From: Hydrangea macrophylla
Taxonomy: Eukaryota > Streptophyta > Magnoliopsida > Cornales > Hydrangeaceae
Length of the DNA stretch: 64,000 bases
NCBI GenBank assembly: GCA_033977485.1
Contig: CM066988.1
Coordinates: 5,292,501 to 5,356,500, forward strand
Direction of reading: 5' to 3'
Under the pieces are notes generated by a model that was given only the letters and a program-made list of their open reading frames with translations, had not been told where the DNA came from and ran no database searches. A program made the translations under genes and the position numbers. How positions within the stretch are numbered: the first letter of the stretch is position 1; each line of letters starts with the position of its first letter. Positions 25,187-33,990 of this stretch are shown here, piece by piece.

Positions 25187-26651
25187 TTCAGAATCCAGTA
25201 ACAGCATTAATGCATTTTGGAATTTGAGAACACTTCAATTATACCTAATGTGGACAGACTACTATACTTATTTAAATGAGTAATGTTGTGCTTCCCAAAT
25301 TTGAATACCAAATTTGATTCCCAAATGCTTTTTCAGTAAAGTAGCACCACATGCATTGATAAGTGGTACCACCGATCTTGTCACACCAAGTGCTACAACC
25401 TAGGTAGCACATGTGCGGGTGCAAGGATTCGGGTACGGGGACGTGGGAGCGAGAGATTCGCCAATTTTCCAAAAAAAAGTAAGGGTAAGGGTAAGGGTGC
25501 AGCAGGAGTACTTGTATAAAATATTAAGAATATACTTTTATATAATAGTATGTGCAAATTATTTTATACTCCCTATTAGTGCATTAGTGTATACCCTAGA
25601 TAATTGCTATAATTATTTTCTATTATTTCTCTTTTAACACCCCCAAAGTTTTCAACATTGTATGAAGAACTTATGTTATTTTTCAAAAGAACGCTACAAA
25701 AAAGAGTCAGCCAGGCAACCACACTCCAAAAGAACTCAAAGAATCCGCACCTGCATTTAGTGCTGGTGCGGCGGCCTTTTCGACGAGTCCATGCTTCATA
25801 GGGTACGCCTCTTAAAGCCATTTGGGTACCAAAATTATTCAAATTTGGGCAGCATAGCATTATTCTATTTAAATAGGTCTCTCAGCACGACCAGCTTAAG
25901 CTCCTTGCAACTGAAGAGCTCCTTCAGTTTAAACCATACACCTATGTCAGAACACATAAAAACCTTGAATGACAGACCTGTTTTGAGAGAGGGTAAGAGA
26001 ATTTATTGTCATGCTCCAAGAATCACCCAAACAGTCGTTGACTCTTTGCAATCCAAAAATTCACAACTCCAAATTAACCCAGATTCGATCAATTATAATC
26101 CAAGAACTTCCCAACTAACAATTACAATTAAGAAGATGTAACAATAATGAACACTCTTTAACCCATGATAAATCACAAACACAGAACAAAACAATTCAGT
26201 TCAAAGCACCAAACAACACAAACAGCTCTCAATCAAAGTAACAATTTAAACAACATAATCAGTAACTCATGATCCAATTCACCAATAATATATCGAATAA
26301 CTTGGACTTCAAATTTCAAGATGAACATGAAGAATTAATTAGACTAACCTTGACCAAATCGGGATCGTAAACGACATCAGCCTTGTTCTGAAGCAAAGCG
26401 ACCGAAGCACGTAAGACACCATTGACGCTCATCAGAGCTCCTTCGACCGAATTCGAACAAGCCGCACAGGTCATTCCTGTGACTCGCACTTGAATTCTCT
26501 TCATACCTTCGTCTATTCCCCCAGATTTCTCTAAATCTCCATCTTCGTACGCATCGAGAAGCCTCACGTCTTCCATGTCTCCGGCGTCGTCCGACGAGGC
26601 GATCGCCGGCTGTTTTGCGGTGAGCTGCAGGTCCCTGAAACTTGGCGCCAT
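13997..26651 (-). CDS. RAN1: Copper-transporting P1B-type ATPase, RAN1/HMA7 type (9 exons)
   Basis: Exons (minus): 26651-26349, 22758-22144, 21547-21118, 20446-20121, 18804-18746, 17999-17657, 16556-16356, 15778-15521, 14473-13997. All introns are GT-AG, and the joined frame gives 1003 residues without a break. Visible parts: two metal-binding domains with GMTCAAC (Cys62/65 and Cys144/147); a third, cysteine-free HMA-like repeat (about 209-265); TGES actuator loop (497-500); CPC in the transport helix (614-616); DKTGT with phosphorylated Asp658; SEHPL (about 695-699); GDGINDSP (878-885); and the conserved C-terminal helices. By family knowledge this pumps Cu(I) into the endomembrane lumen and is needed to load copper on ethylene receptors. 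Start: MAPS-RDLQL is the family N-terminus. Length matches the usual 1000 or so residues. HMA5 is less likely because of this N-terminus and exon plan. Confidence 0.96.
14744..15087. mobile_element. Possible MITE in intron 8
   Basis: GTAGCACGGATAC near the left end and GTATGCGTGCTAC near the right end are inverted matches. Text such as GGACACTCGTCACC in between resembles the intron-5 element at 18094. No TSD identified. Confidence 0.45.
15521..15778 (-). CDS. RAN1: Copper ATPase exon 8
   Basis: 86 codons from [11 protein letters not shown] to AVAKE. Contains [13 protein letters not shown] and MVTGDN of the P/N domains. Donor GTCTGT is weaker than the others but keeps frame. Confidence 0.93.
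16034..16174. mobile_element. 141-bp Mutator-type MITE in intron 7
   Basis: Nearly the whole element is one hairpin: GGCTAGTGCTAATGCC at the left and GGCATTAGCATTAGCC at the right, with arms of about 65 bp. The 9-bp repeat TTATTGAAT flanks it exactly (16025-16033 and 16175-16183). A 9-bp duplication is typical of the Mutator superfamily. Confidence 0.88.
16356..16556 (-). CDS. RAN1: Copper ATPase exon 7
   Basis: 67 codons. Begins [11 protein letters not shown], the nucleotide-binding HP motif (His697-Pro698 on the joined protein), followed by a variable Ser/Lys-rich loop. Donor GTGAGT. Confidence 0.94.
17011..17312 (+). mobile_element. 302-bp mini LTR retrotransposon (SMART/TRIM type) in intron 6
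   Basis: Two direct repeats of 73-74 bp (17011-17084 and 17240-17312) share TTGAAGCTTGATATA and a GACTYAACA end. Directly after the first is TGGTATTAGAGCC, close to the initiator-Met tRNA primer site TGGTATCAGAGC. Directly before the second is the purine tract GAGGGAGGG. This is a complete LTR-retrotransposon plan with no coding capacity, in the size range of SMART elements. No certain TSD: TGTAC text occurs on both sides but is not adjacent on the left. Confidence 0.85.
17657..17999 (-). CDS. RAN1: Copper ATPase exon 6
   Basis: 343 nt. Holds [16 protein letters not shown] (metal transport site) and [14 protein letters not shown] (phosphorylation site). Donor GTAATT after LVASAE. Confidence 0.95.
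18094..18709. mobile_element. Possible MITE in intron 5
   Basis: TAGGAAGCATGGACAC at the left and GTATCCGTGCTTCTTA at the right are inverted matches enclosing about 615 bp rich in GTGTC/GACAC words. A TSD was not found. Similar to the intron-8 block at 14744. Confidence 0.5.
18746..18804 (-). CDS. RAN1: Copper ATPase exon 5 (59-nt micro-exon)
   Basis: Only 59 nt, encoding [19 protein letters not shown] and two bases of a Trp codon (a membrane helix). Acceptor TTACAG, donor GTAAGT. It is required to keep frame between exons 4 and 6. Confidence 0.93.
19742..20026. mobile_element. Tourist/Harbinger-type MITE in intron 4
   Basis: Left end AGGCCCGTTTGGATT and right end AATCACTTCC-side text closing with CCGAACAGGCCA form terminal inverted repeats, flanked by TTA on both sides (19739-19741, 20027-20029). 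GGCC-GTTTGG ends with a TTA duplication fit the PIF/Harbinger group. Confidence 0.75.
20121..20446 (-). CDS. RAN1: Copper ATPase exon 4
   Basis: 326 nt. Actuator domain: [30 protein letters not shown] and [14 protein letters not shown]. Acceptor TCCTAG, donor GTAAGT. Confidence 0.95.
20476..20671. mobile_element. Tourist/Harbinger-type MITE in intron 3
   Basis: GAGCCAGTTTGGAATAGC at the left and CCCAAACGGGCTA at the right form the inverted ends. TAA lies on both sides (20473-20475 and 20672-20674). The inside is AT-rich and non-coding. Confidence 0.7.
20835..21078. repeat. Intron-3 copy of a MITE-like repeat
   Basis: Shares ordered text with 22766-23033: GGAAGGAAAAGAGAATAG, GTCACTTCCCT, and AACACTAGGGAAATAGTTTTC. 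Ends carry TTTGGTTAGTATGG and CCACATACCAAACA as inverted matches, like Tourist elements. Confidence 0.6.
21118..21547 (-). CDS. RAN1: Copper ATPase exon 3
   Basis: 430 nt from [12 protein letters not shown]. Encodes the first membrane helices with [18 protein letters not shown] and FVLLGKYLE. Ends one base into a glycine codon before donor GTATGC. Confidence 0.95.
22144..22758 (-). CDS. RAN1: Copper ATPase exon 2
   Basis: 205 codons from [12 protein letters not shown] (acceptor TTTCAG). Holds the second metal-binding domain (GGMTCAACV) and the degenerate third one, ending at the start of membrane helix 1. Donor GTGAGT, phase 0. A long open frame also exists on the opposite strand but is only a shadow. 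Confidence 0.95.
22766..23033. repeat. Intron-1 copy of the same MITE-like repeat
   Basis: Starts TTTGTTTGGTTAATGAGG and ends CTGCAAACCAAGGG. It has the same internal order of words as the intron-3 copy at 20835. The two insertions in one gene are separate copies, as their flanks differ. Confidence 0.6.
23034..25098. other. Intron 1 sequence without recognisable genes
   Basis: AT-rich intron DNA. The only clear structure is a (CT)n microsatellite at 24181-24223. Open frames here have no domain and lie inside the intron. Confidence 0.6.
25099..25182. repeat. (GT)n(GA)n compound microsatellite in intron 1
   Basis: About 15 GT repeats run directly into about 25 GA repeats. Confidence 0.95.
25278..25865. 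mobile_element. 588-bp Mutator-type element in intron 1
   Basis: Ends GAGTAATGTTGTGCTTCCCAAATTT (left; key part GAGTAATG and CCCAAATTTGAAT) and the matching AAATTTGGGCAGCATAGC-ATTATTC (right). The 9-bp TATTTAAAT flanks both sides exactly (25269-25277, 25866-25874). The interior holds a GTAAGGGTAAGGGTAAGGG run near 25474 and no gene. Same terminal family as the MITEs at 50694, 57513 and 57823. Confidence 0.85.
26349..26651 (-). CDS. RAN1: Copper ATPase exon 1
   Basis: 101 codons: start [10 protein letters not shown], an acidic stretch, then the first metal-binding domain with GMTCAACS. Ends in LVK before donor GTTAGT, phase 0. Confidence 0.95.
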
Positions 26652-26665
26652 TGAAGGAACCGAGA

Positions 26666-26710
<45 letters not shown>

Positions 26711-26817
26711 GAAGAGGAGGGGGAGACTTTTCCGAGGGGATGGTTGTGACTTTTGAGAATGGAAAGACAGCAATTTTTGTAAACGAAGTAGAGCTGGTGG
26801 AGGACGGGGGCAGGTAT

Positions 26818-26848
<31 letters not shown>

Positions 26849-26860
26849 GTAATACAGCAT
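26652..26860 (-). promoter_or_regulatory. CT-rich 5' leader of the copper ATPase
   Basis: Immediately upstream of the start codon (minus sense) is an uninterrupted CT tract (26668-26709); a second lies at 26819-26845. Pyrimidine tracts like these are usual in plant 5' UTRs and core promoters. No convincing TATA box was seen within 150 bp upstream, so a TATA-less promoter is possible. Confidence 0.6.
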
Positions 26861-26869
26861 GATTAGCAT

Positions 26870-28128
26870 CATTTAATTTTAAGGGCATGGTGATTTTTCG
26901 AAATGCCTATTTTGTCCTTTGTACTAGCTCATGTTGTACTACACAAATGTGGGACCAGCGCTAACGTAACTGCTGAGTGCTGAGATAAAAATGATTTCCA
27001 TATCCGACGACAATGTTTATTTTTTTTTTTTTTTGCTGATCACAATGTTTATTAAACTAATACCCCTGCTGTTTTCAGAGGATGTAATTGGGATCAAAGA
27101 TTTTGCGTAAATATTGTAGTTTGATAAATTATTATTATTTTTAAATAATTTACTAACCTGAACAAGGATTCTTGTATACAAACAAAGCATTATGTAATAT
27201 TTGAATCTATAAAATCGATTTATTAATAAAATTACAAAATTAAATTTTTACTTTCTCAAACACCCCCTAATGTGTAATGGTAATGAATGAGGATTATGGG
27301 AGGCAAGGATGTATCAAGGGTGCGATGGGGGCGACAGCCTCTCACCCTAAATTTGAAAAAAAAATATTTATTTATATTAGTATTATTTGAAAAAATACTG
27401 TAAGTATATACTCGCCACCCCTAAAAAAAAATTTTTAATTATTAAGCTCCTCCCCTCCATAATAACTGATGTGTATATGTAATTTTTGAAAACGATTGGC
27501 TTGTGTTTATAAATATAATTCTGAATTTAGTTTACAAATTACTTCATACGTTGTTGATTCAAATAGTTTGTATTTATCTCTTCTTATATATTTATTTTAT
27601 TACCAAAAATGCATAAATAAACATCAATTTTGTTTTTTTGTTTTTATTTCGGGGGCGCTGCCCTCGAACCCTCGTTTTCTCCCTAAACTAGATTCTTAGA
27701 TCCGTCTTTGAATTGGGAGGAATCTGAAACACTACTTCATTTGAGTAAAAATTTCTGTCATGTTTTCAAATGTAATTGGCTCATATATTTAATATATACA
27801 TCATTAATGAACCAAGCAATTTTGGTTGGTCTATGTGTTTAGGGTTCTCCACGGGAACAAATTGGATCCTAAAATTATACAACGATCTCTACAACGAAGG
27901 GTCTGTCTGGTCGGCCAATTTTTTTGTCCAACACTGAAACAAAAGCATCAAATAATTTCAAATGCGACTTTCAGCACCTCAACGAGGTCTCTCCAACGCG
28001 AAGTCAAATGGACCTCTTAAATTCCACCCTGGTTGTTGCATATTTGCTTTGCCTTGGTGGAAAAGGTTTAAATATACTACTCCTTCTTTAGATGCATTTT
28101 ACACTGTCCTAAATATATTTTGCACTAA
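26870..28128. other. AT-rich promoter-side intergenic DNA
   Basis: Upstream region of the copper ATPase. Text at 27305-27400 (GGGTGCGATGGGGGCGACAG) and 27648-27690 (CGGGGGCGCTGCCCTCGAAC) resembles ends of a decayed dispersed repeat. No gene is supported. Confidence 0.5.
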
Positions 28129-28415
28129 GGCTTAGTTTGGTTCTCATTTTGGTGTTTTTCTTTTTTTTTTGTAGTACAATTTCATGTTAATTCATTTGGT
28201 AATTAGTTAATGAGCTTTGTAAAAATTGAACTTAGGACTTTTTGAAGGGAGTTTTTAAAAGTTCTAGGGTGGAGCTTTTAAAATCTCACGGTTGCTTTTT
28301 GGTTTCATGATGTCTTTTTGAAAAGTAGTGTGTCACTTGTATAAAATTATCAAACAACTTAGTAATAAATTTTATAACCTTCCTTTAAAAAGCCACGTGA
28401 AGGCCAAACTAAGCC
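28129..28415. mobile_element. Tourist/Harbinger-type MITE
   Basis: Perfect inverted ends GGCTTAGTTTGG and CCAAACTAAGCC, with TAA on both sides (28126-28128, 28416-28418). 287 bp, non-coding. Confidence 0.85.
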
Positions 28416-28859
28416 TAAGTCAAAATATAAATTTATTTTGCAGTTCTATAAAACTTAGTTCCATAAATATTGTCCATGTGCAACTTTTTGTTTTAATAAT
28501 GAATTCTGACTTCTTAATTCTTTCGCTAGATTATAAGGAAATTCCTGGCCGAAGCTATACAAAAGAAAAACAAATGTCCATTATATATATTTATTGTACT
28601 TTTCTCAAATATGATGTATACTCCTATTTTATAGTCAAATGTTCATTTTTGTGTGTGTGACGGTAATATGAAATAACTTTTTGGGAGTGTCGATTCAAAG
28701 TTGATTTTACTGAACTTGCACTTGTAATAGTAAGGGATATTAGGTTATAGACTTCTTAAAATTAAATTTATTAATTTCAAACTCACATGATTTGACTATT
28801 TTTTAAAAAGTCTTTCGCTATTTTTGAATTTGGTGAAAAACACATCACTGCAACAAAAA

Positions 28860-29655
28860 AATAGCTAAGGCAATATAATTTGTTAACTTTAAACCACCAT
28901 AATTCACTCTTTTTTTTTTAGACTTTTTGAGTGATTCTTTTTATTTCATGTATTTCTTCAAGATCTACGCAATAGATTTGAAAATTGTACAAAAGACGGT
29001 AATTCAAAACCTCAATTTTTTATTTTATCTATCAAAACTGATGATACTGTCAGTTTTGATAGATAATATTAATTAATATCATCTGTCAATTTTAAACCAC
29101 CATATAACTCACTCGTTTTTTAGCCTTTTTGAATGATTTCTTTTTTATTTCATGTATTTTCTTCGAGATCTACACTATGGAGTTGAAAATTAGACAAATA
29201 AAGTAATTTGGAACCTCATTTTTTATATATATATCAAAATAGATTATATTACATGTTTTGACAGATAATAAACCACCATAACTCACTTATTTTTTAGTCT
29301 TTTTGAGTAAGCGTTTTTTTTTTTTATTATTTTATTTCATGTATTTCTTTTTATTTCATGTTTTTTTTATTATTTTTTTTCATGTATTTGTCAAAACAGA
29401 TAATATTATCTATTTTGATGTTTTGACAGATGATATTAATATCATCTGTCAACTTTAAGCCACCATAACTCACTCGTTTTTTAGCATTTTAAGTGATTTT
29501 ATTTTGAAATCATGTATTTCTTCGAGATCTATACAATTGAGTTGAAAAATTGTACAAAAGAAAGTAATTTGGAACCTCATTTTTTTTTTTATCTAATGTT
29601 ATCTGTTTTGGCATATAATTTAATGTTATCTGTCAACTTTATGTTGGGATTATGC
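28860..29655. repeat. Diverged tandem repeat, units about 185-200 bp
   Basis: Four units hold AACCACCATAACTCACTC, a T-rich stretch with TTTTTGAGTGATT, TTTCATGTATTTCTTC and GAGATCTAC, then AATTTGGAACCTCA and ATCTGT/ACAGAT palindromes. A single further unit lies beyond the CACTA element at 47395-47500. The preceding 28416-28860 holds no recognisable feature. Confidence 0.7.
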
Positions 29656-29869
29656 CCTCAAACCCATTCTTTATGCATGTGACATTTGACATTTTATAAA
29701 TGGATATCAGTTTATATTTCATTATGTGATCATAAGATTAATGATTTATATAATCATTAAATATCATAGTAGATGATTTGTGTGTGTATGAAATACATAC
29801 GTACGTAGGAGATACGAATTACTATTCTTTGATATTTAGAATCACTATAACAAATATAACTTTTTGTCA

Positions 29870-30335
29870 CGCGCACTTTTTGTGACACGCACACGCGTCA
29901 CAAAAGATCATTATTTGTGACGCGTATTTAGTATTTGTGACGCATTTACATGTCACAAAAAATTAGATTGACCAAATAAAATTCCTACTAGTTGTGACGC
30001 ATTTAGTGCGCCACAAATAAAATCTCTACTAGTTGTGATGCAATCGGTGCATCACAAATAAAATCCCTACTATTTGTGACGCATGTTGTGCGCCACAAAT
30101 ATAATCCACAATTAAATCCCTACTATTTGTGACGCATATAGTGCGCCACAAATAAAATTATTACTTTTTGTGACACATATTGTGCACCACAAATAAAATT
30201 CACAATTAAATCCCTACTATTTGTGACACATATAGTGCGCCACAAATAAATTCTCTACAATTTATGACGCATCTAGTGCGCCACAAATAAAATACTTGCA
30301 AAGTCTGACACATATGAAGCGCCACAAATAAATTC
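29870..30335. repeat. Left subterminal hairpin repeats of the CACTA element
   Basis: About ten units of roughly 40 bp, each with TTTGTGACGCAT followed by GTGCGCCACAAATAAAAT. Every unit can fold back on itself. These would be transposase-binding sites by analogy with other CACTA elements. Confidence 0.8.
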
Positions 30336-30339
30336 TCTG

Positions 30340-31500
30340 TCTCTACTTTGTTGATATGTATATGGACCTGGCAATTGAAACTCATATTTGCGGTTGGTTG
30401 CTGGTCGAGCTCTAAAAATAGAGGAAAATGAAGCGTTGTCTGTGCGGTTTCTATTTCTCTCAACATCTATGTTTGGGTTCCATTGATTCTCATCTCAAAA
30501 GGTTAGATCAAAAGGAAAACTCTTCTCCGACTTTCACGATTTCGACGACGCCAAGAACTGTTTATAATTACAGTTCATATGGAAGCTGCTCAAGAACTAT
30601 TTACAATTAAATGTTTGAAATAAGGGATCAAAACCTTGGATCATTTTTATCATTGTAAAATTGCTCAAAACATAAACAAATTTTGATGTGGGTAAGTTTA
30701 ATTTCTTCTAACTATATTTTGATGAAATATATCTATTGGCATATATAAAAACCCGAATGGTCGGTTTCCGTGCAATTTTGAAATCGATTTCTCCAATTTC
30801 GTATTATGTGCATTTCTTTTTGTCCTATTTGGTAATTTTAACTCTAAAATTTCACTGCTTTATTTTATTAGTGTTTATTTGGCTATACTACCCTTAAATT
30901 TGCGTGCCTTGGCTTTTCCTTCTCTGGTTTTTTTGTCATTTCAATTATTTCTTCTATGCTCCACGCAATGTTTTGAAATTCGGACCGTTCAACGAACCGA
31001 AAAAATGACTGGGTCACGGGTTAGAGGTTCAACCGTCGGATGAACCAGAATCGAACCGTGACGTCATAATTATGAAATAATTATATTCATTTATATACAT
31101 TAAAATAACAGAAAATATCATATAAACAAGACATAACAAATTGGATAACAGTTAATTCAAAATAAAAATCTAAGAGAAAATGATAACAAGTCTATTTTGT
31201 GATCATTTGGAGCTAACAATAGTAAACCAAACTTAGCATCAATGTGTGATCAAATCCACACGAAATCAACGATGGAAAAACAAGTCTAAGGGATCATATC
31301 CATCACAAACGAACTATCTAACAGCTAATGGGCACATTAGACACCCAACCCAAATGGCATCCTTTGTTTAGAACTAACCCTACCAAAACAAAACATCAAA
31401 TACAACAAGAAGGCAAAATCTCAATTCCAAACAAAATTGATAACATTAAACGAAAATAAACCAAACAAAAAAGAGGGGAAAAGGATAGGAGAGAAACAGA
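30340..31500. other. CACTA interior, AT-rich, no clear gene
   Basis: A short leader-like stretch with CTCTAAAAATAGAGG near 30411 precedes a 60-codon frame (30428-30610) with no domain. At 30965-31070 GGACCGTTCAACGAACCG and GGTTCAACCGTCGGATGAACC look like the end of a dispersed repeat. The right border is the truncation point of the Ty3 element. Confidence 0.5.
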
Positions 31501-33000
31501 ATGGCTCGGGGGGTACAAACTCCAGTTTATAGGAAGCCTTATCCTGGTTGGGTTGATAGGATTGAATTCCCAAGGGGATTTAAATTTCCTACTTTTGCTA
31601 TGTTTGCAGGGGATGGAAGTCAATCCACAGTTGAACATATAGCAAAATTCATTAGTCAATGTGCTGATGCAGGAAATAATGAATATCTTAGACTTCGTTT
31701 GTTTCCTAGTTCATTAACAGATACTGCATTTGCCTGGTTTACTAATCTAGCCCCTAATTCGATTTATAGTTGGGCTCAGATGGAAGAATCTTTTCATACT
31801 CAGTTTTTCCAGACAGAACCAGAAGTATCAATGGCTGATTTAGCCAGATTATGTCAAAAGTCTGATGAAAAGGCAACTCAATTCATAAATAGGTTTAAAA
31901 GGGCTAGAACAAAATGTAAAATCATGTTACCTGAATCTGAATTTGTCAAATTGGCTCAAAATGGTCTCGAATTTAGACTCAGAAAGAAATTCGATGCTTT
32001 GGAATTTAGAGACCTTGTTGAATTAACTGCTCGAGTCTCTAGATACGAAGCTTTATTGGAAGAAGAAAATGAAAGAAATGCTTCTTCAATAAAAACATAT
32101 TATAAGGATCCTAATTATGAGATAGATGCTGCAGAAATAATAGGCAAAGAGCCTTTTACATGTAAGAGTCTTGTAAAGAAAAATGTATCTGCTGAAGTAT
32201 ATAAATCAAAAGGAACTTTCAAGAAATATTCATTCGATGTTTATAGATTGGATGAAATATTTGATCAGCTGTTAGAAGGAAAAATTATTAAATTGTCTGA
32301 TGGGACAAAATTACCTTCGAATGATGAATTAAAGGATAGGAAATATTGCAAATGGCATAGTTCTGGGACTCATTCGACTAATAATTGTACTGTTTTTCGA
32401 GACAGGATTCAGGATTTGATCAAGAAAGGGAAATTGAAATTCCCTGAAAAACAAATGGGGATTGATGAAGATCCATTCCCAGTAGTACAGGAGGTGTCAA
32501 TCAATGTTCATGACATTTCCTTCGAAGATCTGGTCCAAGAAAGAGAAAGTGCAAAGTCAGAAGACCATATGAAAATAATCGAAGAAATAACAAGGAAAAA
32601 ACCTGATGTATCGGTTTTCAACCATGAATATGCAAAGAATTTATGCATTGGTTGTGGAAAAAGATATGCTGAAATCTATGATGAGAGGGTTGGAATCAAA
32701 GCAGGCAGGAGAAACAAGCAGTCTTTGTTCGAGCAAAAGAAACCAAGCACTTCTGGTGGACCTCCTTTCCAACCAATCATGAATGTTGAGAGAGGACAGT
32801 TTAGAGGACCAATTTATCAAGCTTCCACATATACTGGACCTATGACAGCAAGGTATGCATCAAAACCAGTGGCTCCTTTTAAAGCTAATTTTTCAAGAAA
32901 TTTTCATTTTGGTAGTCATGGTCGACCATCAAGGAACATGCAATATGTGAGACCAGGGTTCCTTCATACACCAAAGAAATATTATGGGGAGCAGAGATAA
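31501..33000 (+). CDS. Gag, N-terminally truncated
   Basis: A 499-codon frame. Residues 8-35 match the YRQPYP and FPRGYKVP segment of element 1. The retrotransposon gag core follows (LRLFPSSLTDTAFAWF, FHTQFFQTEPEVSMADL, residues 60-150), then FRDLVELTARVSRYE, a CKWHSSGTHSTNNC zinc-knuckle-like motif (C-x2-H-x4-H-x4-C) near residue 281, and KFPEKQMGIDEDPFP. Comparison with element 1 shows the natural N-terminal helical region is missing; the ATG used here is simply the first in the surviving frame. The frame ends with TAA, after which the same frame continues. Confidence 0.85.
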   Translation: MARGVQTPVYRKPYPGWVDRIEFPRGFKFPTFAMFAGDGSQSTVEHIAKFISQCADAGNNEYLRLRLFPSSLTDTAFAWFTNLAPNSIYSWAQMEESFHTQFFQTEPEVSMADLARLCQKSDEKATQFINRFKRARTKCKIMLPESEFVKLAQNGLEFRLRKKFDALEFRDLVELTARVSRYEALLEEENERNASSIKTYYKDPNYEIDAAEIIGKEPFTCKSLVKKNVSAEVYKSKGTFKKYSFDVYRLDEIFDQLLEGKIIKLSDGTKLPSNDELKDRKYCKWHSSGTHSTNNCTVFRDRIQDLIKKGKLKFPEKQMGIDEDPFPVVQEVSINVHDISFEDLVQERESAKSEDHMKIIEEITRKKPDVSVFNHEYAKNLCIGCGKRYAEIYDERVGIKAGRRNKQSLFEQKKPSTSGGPPFQPIMNVERGQFRGPIYQASTYTGPMTARYASKPVAPFKANFSRNFHFGSHGRPSRNMQYVRPGFLHTPKKYYGEQR

Positions 33001-33027
33001 AGGCAGATTCAGTTCATATCATCGAAA

Positions 33028-33990
33028 GTGGTACCAGCACATGTAGTGCAGGCTGAGAAAAATATGAAAATATTAGAGAAATCACCAAAAGATGGTGAAA
33101 CATCACAATTAGGTGAATCTATATTGGTACCAGGAGTGCCAAATTGGTTTGTTTTGCAAGATGATAGGGTAAAAAATATGATCGAACAGCAAGGTCTTCA
33201 AAACAAAAATAGGATGGTCAAACCTCCTCATGTTGAAAAGAATACATGGCATGTACTTCAACATCCCAAGGGAAAAAACCAGAACATGGTCCCTATAATA
33301 AATAGGACTCAACAGAGAAGATTGCAGAGGAAGTTTACCATGTGGAAAGAATTTTCTAATATGCAAAATAGAAACCAGGAATTAGGAAGAGAAATGAAGA
33401 AAGAGTTCAGTGATAATTCAAAGCCTAATCCTAGGTTCGATCGAAATCCAAAGGGTGATACTGACACTATGTCTGAGGAAAGTATCATTAAAGCCAAAGT
33501 ATTGGAATTAGAAAAGGCAATGAGTATTGAAGATGAAAGTGAAGCAATGACAATGGTGAAATCTCAAGATTTGGGAAATGCTGAAATGAAACCAGAAAGT
33601 GAGATGGTAAATAATGAGAATATGCTCATTCAATTTGGTACATTTCCTGAACAAATGGAGGTAAACACTGCTACATTTATGTTGCCAAAAATTTTCGAGG
33701 CAGCAGAAGATCAACAGTTAGTTGAAGAAATGGAAGTGGAAGCATTTACTGAGGATGTTTCTGAGAAATTGTTGCTAGTGAAGGAAAACTGTGAAATTGA
33801 AACAGTGAAGGCTGATGTCCAGCCTTTTCATGCAAGTTCTAATTGTGTCGAAGCTCAATTGTATCAAGAGGATGTCAGGCCAATTGACCTAAAAGAGTCA
33901 GAAGACGAAACCCCAGAAGAAAATTGGGACATTTTGGCTGAAATGCCATTTGGTTCTTTGGAACCATTGGGTGATGACAAGATGATTTGA
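33028..33990 (+). CDS. Gag-pol linker frame, no protease motif
   Basis: Lies in the same frame as gag, separated by the TAA at 32998-33000 and nine codons. 320 residues: a VPNWFVLQDD segment, a basic TQQRRLQRKFTMWKEF segment, and a long acidic tail. In element 1 the equivalent interval carries a D-G-G-S-T protease; here no D-[ST]-G or DGGS motif is visible. It ends in TGA overlapping the ATG of the pol frame (TGATG). The in-frame stop could be natural read-through or a mutation. Confidence 0.65.
   Translation: MVPAHVVQAEKNMKILEKSPKDGETSQLGESILVPGVPNWFVLQDDRVKNMIEQQGLQNKNRMVKPPHVEKNTWHVLQHPKGKNQNMVPIINRTQQRRLQRKFTMWKEFSNMQNRNQELGREMKKEFSDNSKPNPRFDRNPKGDTDTMSEESIIKAKVLELEKAMSIEDESEAMTMVKSQDLGNAEMKPESEMVNNENMLIQFGTFPEQMEVNTATFMLPKIFEAAEDQQLVEEMEVEAFTEDVSEKLLLVKENCEIETVKADVQPFHASSNCVEAQLYQEDVRPIDLKESEDETPEENWDILAEMPFGSLEPLGDDKMI

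Noticed and set aside
25470..25496. Interstitial telomere repeat (GTAAGGGTAAGGG)
   Set aside because: The unit is GTAAGG rather than TTTAGGG, with only three to four repeats inside a Mutator-type element.
13997..26651. Assignment as HMA5-type plasma membrane copper ATPase
   Set aside because: The MAPS-RDLQL N-terminus, 1003-residue length, third cysteine-free HMA repeat and nine-exon plan fit RAN1/HMA7 better.
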